Assembly: GCA_945645715.1 (NCBI GenBank)
Contig: CALZFJ010000103.1
Span: forward strand, 1 to 7,140
Length of the DNA: 7,140 nt
DNA from: an uncultured Prevotellaceae bacterium
GTDB lineage: Bacteria > Bacteroidota > Bacteroidia > Bacteroidales > Muribaculaceae
Reading direction: 5' to 3'
Part shown: in pieces, positions 6,656-7,140 of the stretch
Position numbering within the stretch: the first letter of the stretch is position 1
Layout: each line of letters begins with the position of its first letter
Translations under genes and position numbers: made by a program
Notes under the pieces: generated by a model
What the model was told of the DNA's origin: nothing
Databases searched by the model: none
The model's input: only the letters and a program-made list of their open reading frames with translations

Positions 6656-7140
6656 ATGGAAGTAGTTTACGAAGACAACCACATAATCATCGTCAATAAA
6701 GCAGCCGGCGAAATCGTCCAGGGCGACAAGACCGGCGACACCCCACTCTCCGAGACCCTCAAGCAGTGGATCAAAGAGAAATACGCCAAGCCCGGAAACG
6801 TGTTTTGCGGCGTAACTCACCGCATCGACCGCCCCGTGTGCGGACTCGTGGTGTTTGCTCGCACCAGCAAAGGGCTCTCGCGCATGAACGAGCTGTTCCG
6901 TAACGGCGACGTGAAAAAAACCTACTGGGCTATCACCAAGAACACCCCGCCCCGCGACGAAGACACCCTCACTCACTACATCTACTCAGTGGAGCGCAAC
7001 AACAAGTCGTACGCATCGGCTACCCCGCGTAAGGGTGCACTCAAGTCGATGCTCCACTACCGCCTCATCGCAAAGAGCGACCGCTACTGCCTCCTCGAAA
7101 TCAATCTGCTCACAGGCCGTAAGCACCAGATTCGTGTGCA
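6656..7140 (+). CDS. RluA-family RNA pseudouridine synthase (3' end cut off)
   Basis: The frame is open from ATG 6656 to the window edge (161 codons plus two bases). The protein starts MEVVYEDNHIIIVNKAAGEI, matching the usual N-terminus of RluA-type enzymes (a 'YEDN..I.VNKP.G'-like start). Residues 55-64 read HRIDRPVCGL, the RluA catalytic motif HRLDxxTSGL, with Asp58 as the predicted nucleophile that isomerises uridine to pseudouridine in rRNA or tRNA. GRKHQIRV (154-161) is the second conserved motif (family GRTHQIR). There is no S4 RNA-binding domain before the catalytic domain, unlike RluC/RluD/RsuA, so it belongs to the short single-domain type. The target RNA and exact paralogue cannot be assigned, hence no symbol. 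It is divergent from the transport operon and probably functionally separate. The start is supported by conservation of the first residues; the Shine-Dalgarno is weak. Confidence 0.93.
   Translation, partial: MEVVYEDNHIIIVNKAAGEIVQGDKTGDTPLSETLKQWIKEKYAKPGNVFCGVTHRIDRPVCGLVVFARTSKGLSRMNELFRNGDVKKTYWAITKNTPPRDEDTLTHYIYSVERNNKSYASATPRKGALKSMLHYRLIAKSDRYCLLEINLLTGRKHQIRV

Noticed and set aside
6593..6976. A 127-codon minus-strand open frame over the pseudouridine synthase start
   Set aside because: The plus-strand frame has conserved catalytic motifs; the minus-strand frame is its shadow and shows no features of its own.
1..7140. CRISPR array, tRNA, rRNA or insertion sequence
   Set aside because: No regularly spaced repeats, cloverleaf-like segments, rRNA-like sequence, transposase frame or terminal inverted repeats were seen.

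Overview
The window looks like a chromosomal stretch from a member of the Bacteroidales (phylum Bacteroidota). The evidence is an adjacent SusC/SusD pair with typical signatures, a Bacteroidetes-style surface-lipoprotein export signal, A/T-rich start regions without strong Shine-Dalgarno sequences, and a near-consensus Bacteroides -7 promoter box. Coding DNA of fairly balanced composition next to very AT-rich spacer would fit families such as Muribaculaceae, Bacteroidaceae or Prevotellaceae, but the genus cannot be fixed by reading alone.

Layout. On the minus strand, in transcription order: a SusC/RagA TonB-dependent outer-membrane transporter (6007 to 2690); a 116-bp spacer holding a purine-rich 14-bp tandem repeat; a SusD/RagB substrate-binding lipoprotein (2573 to 849); and, after 18 bp, a lipoprotein with a HExxH zinc-protease motif (830 to beyond position 1, 3' end cut off). 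The three genes are co-directional and closely spaced, so they probably form one operon. On the plus strand, an RluA-type pseudouridine synthase starts at 6656 and runs off the right edge. It is a housekeeping RNA-modification gene and probably unrelated to the uptake operon.

Between the divergent genes lies about 650 bp (6008-6655) with no convincing gene. It is AT-rich and carries a long imperfect hairpin (6224-6280), a candidate -7 box reading toward susC (6386-6393), an 11-bp direct repeat, and a cluster of GTGATTCC-type elements nearer the pseudouridine synthase.

How it works together (inference from family knowledge). SusC and SusD form a lidded outer-membrane importer powered by TonB. 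The lipoprotein metallohydrolase is probably displayed on the cell surface and may trim the substrate, which suggests a protein- or peptide-linked nutrient rather than a purely glycan one. No glycoside hydrolase, SusE/F homologue, sigma/anti-sigma pair or hybrid two-component regulator is visible, so the substrate is unknown. The operon is a recognisable type. The least explained parts are the long 5' region with its hairpin and the repeat in the susC-susD gap.
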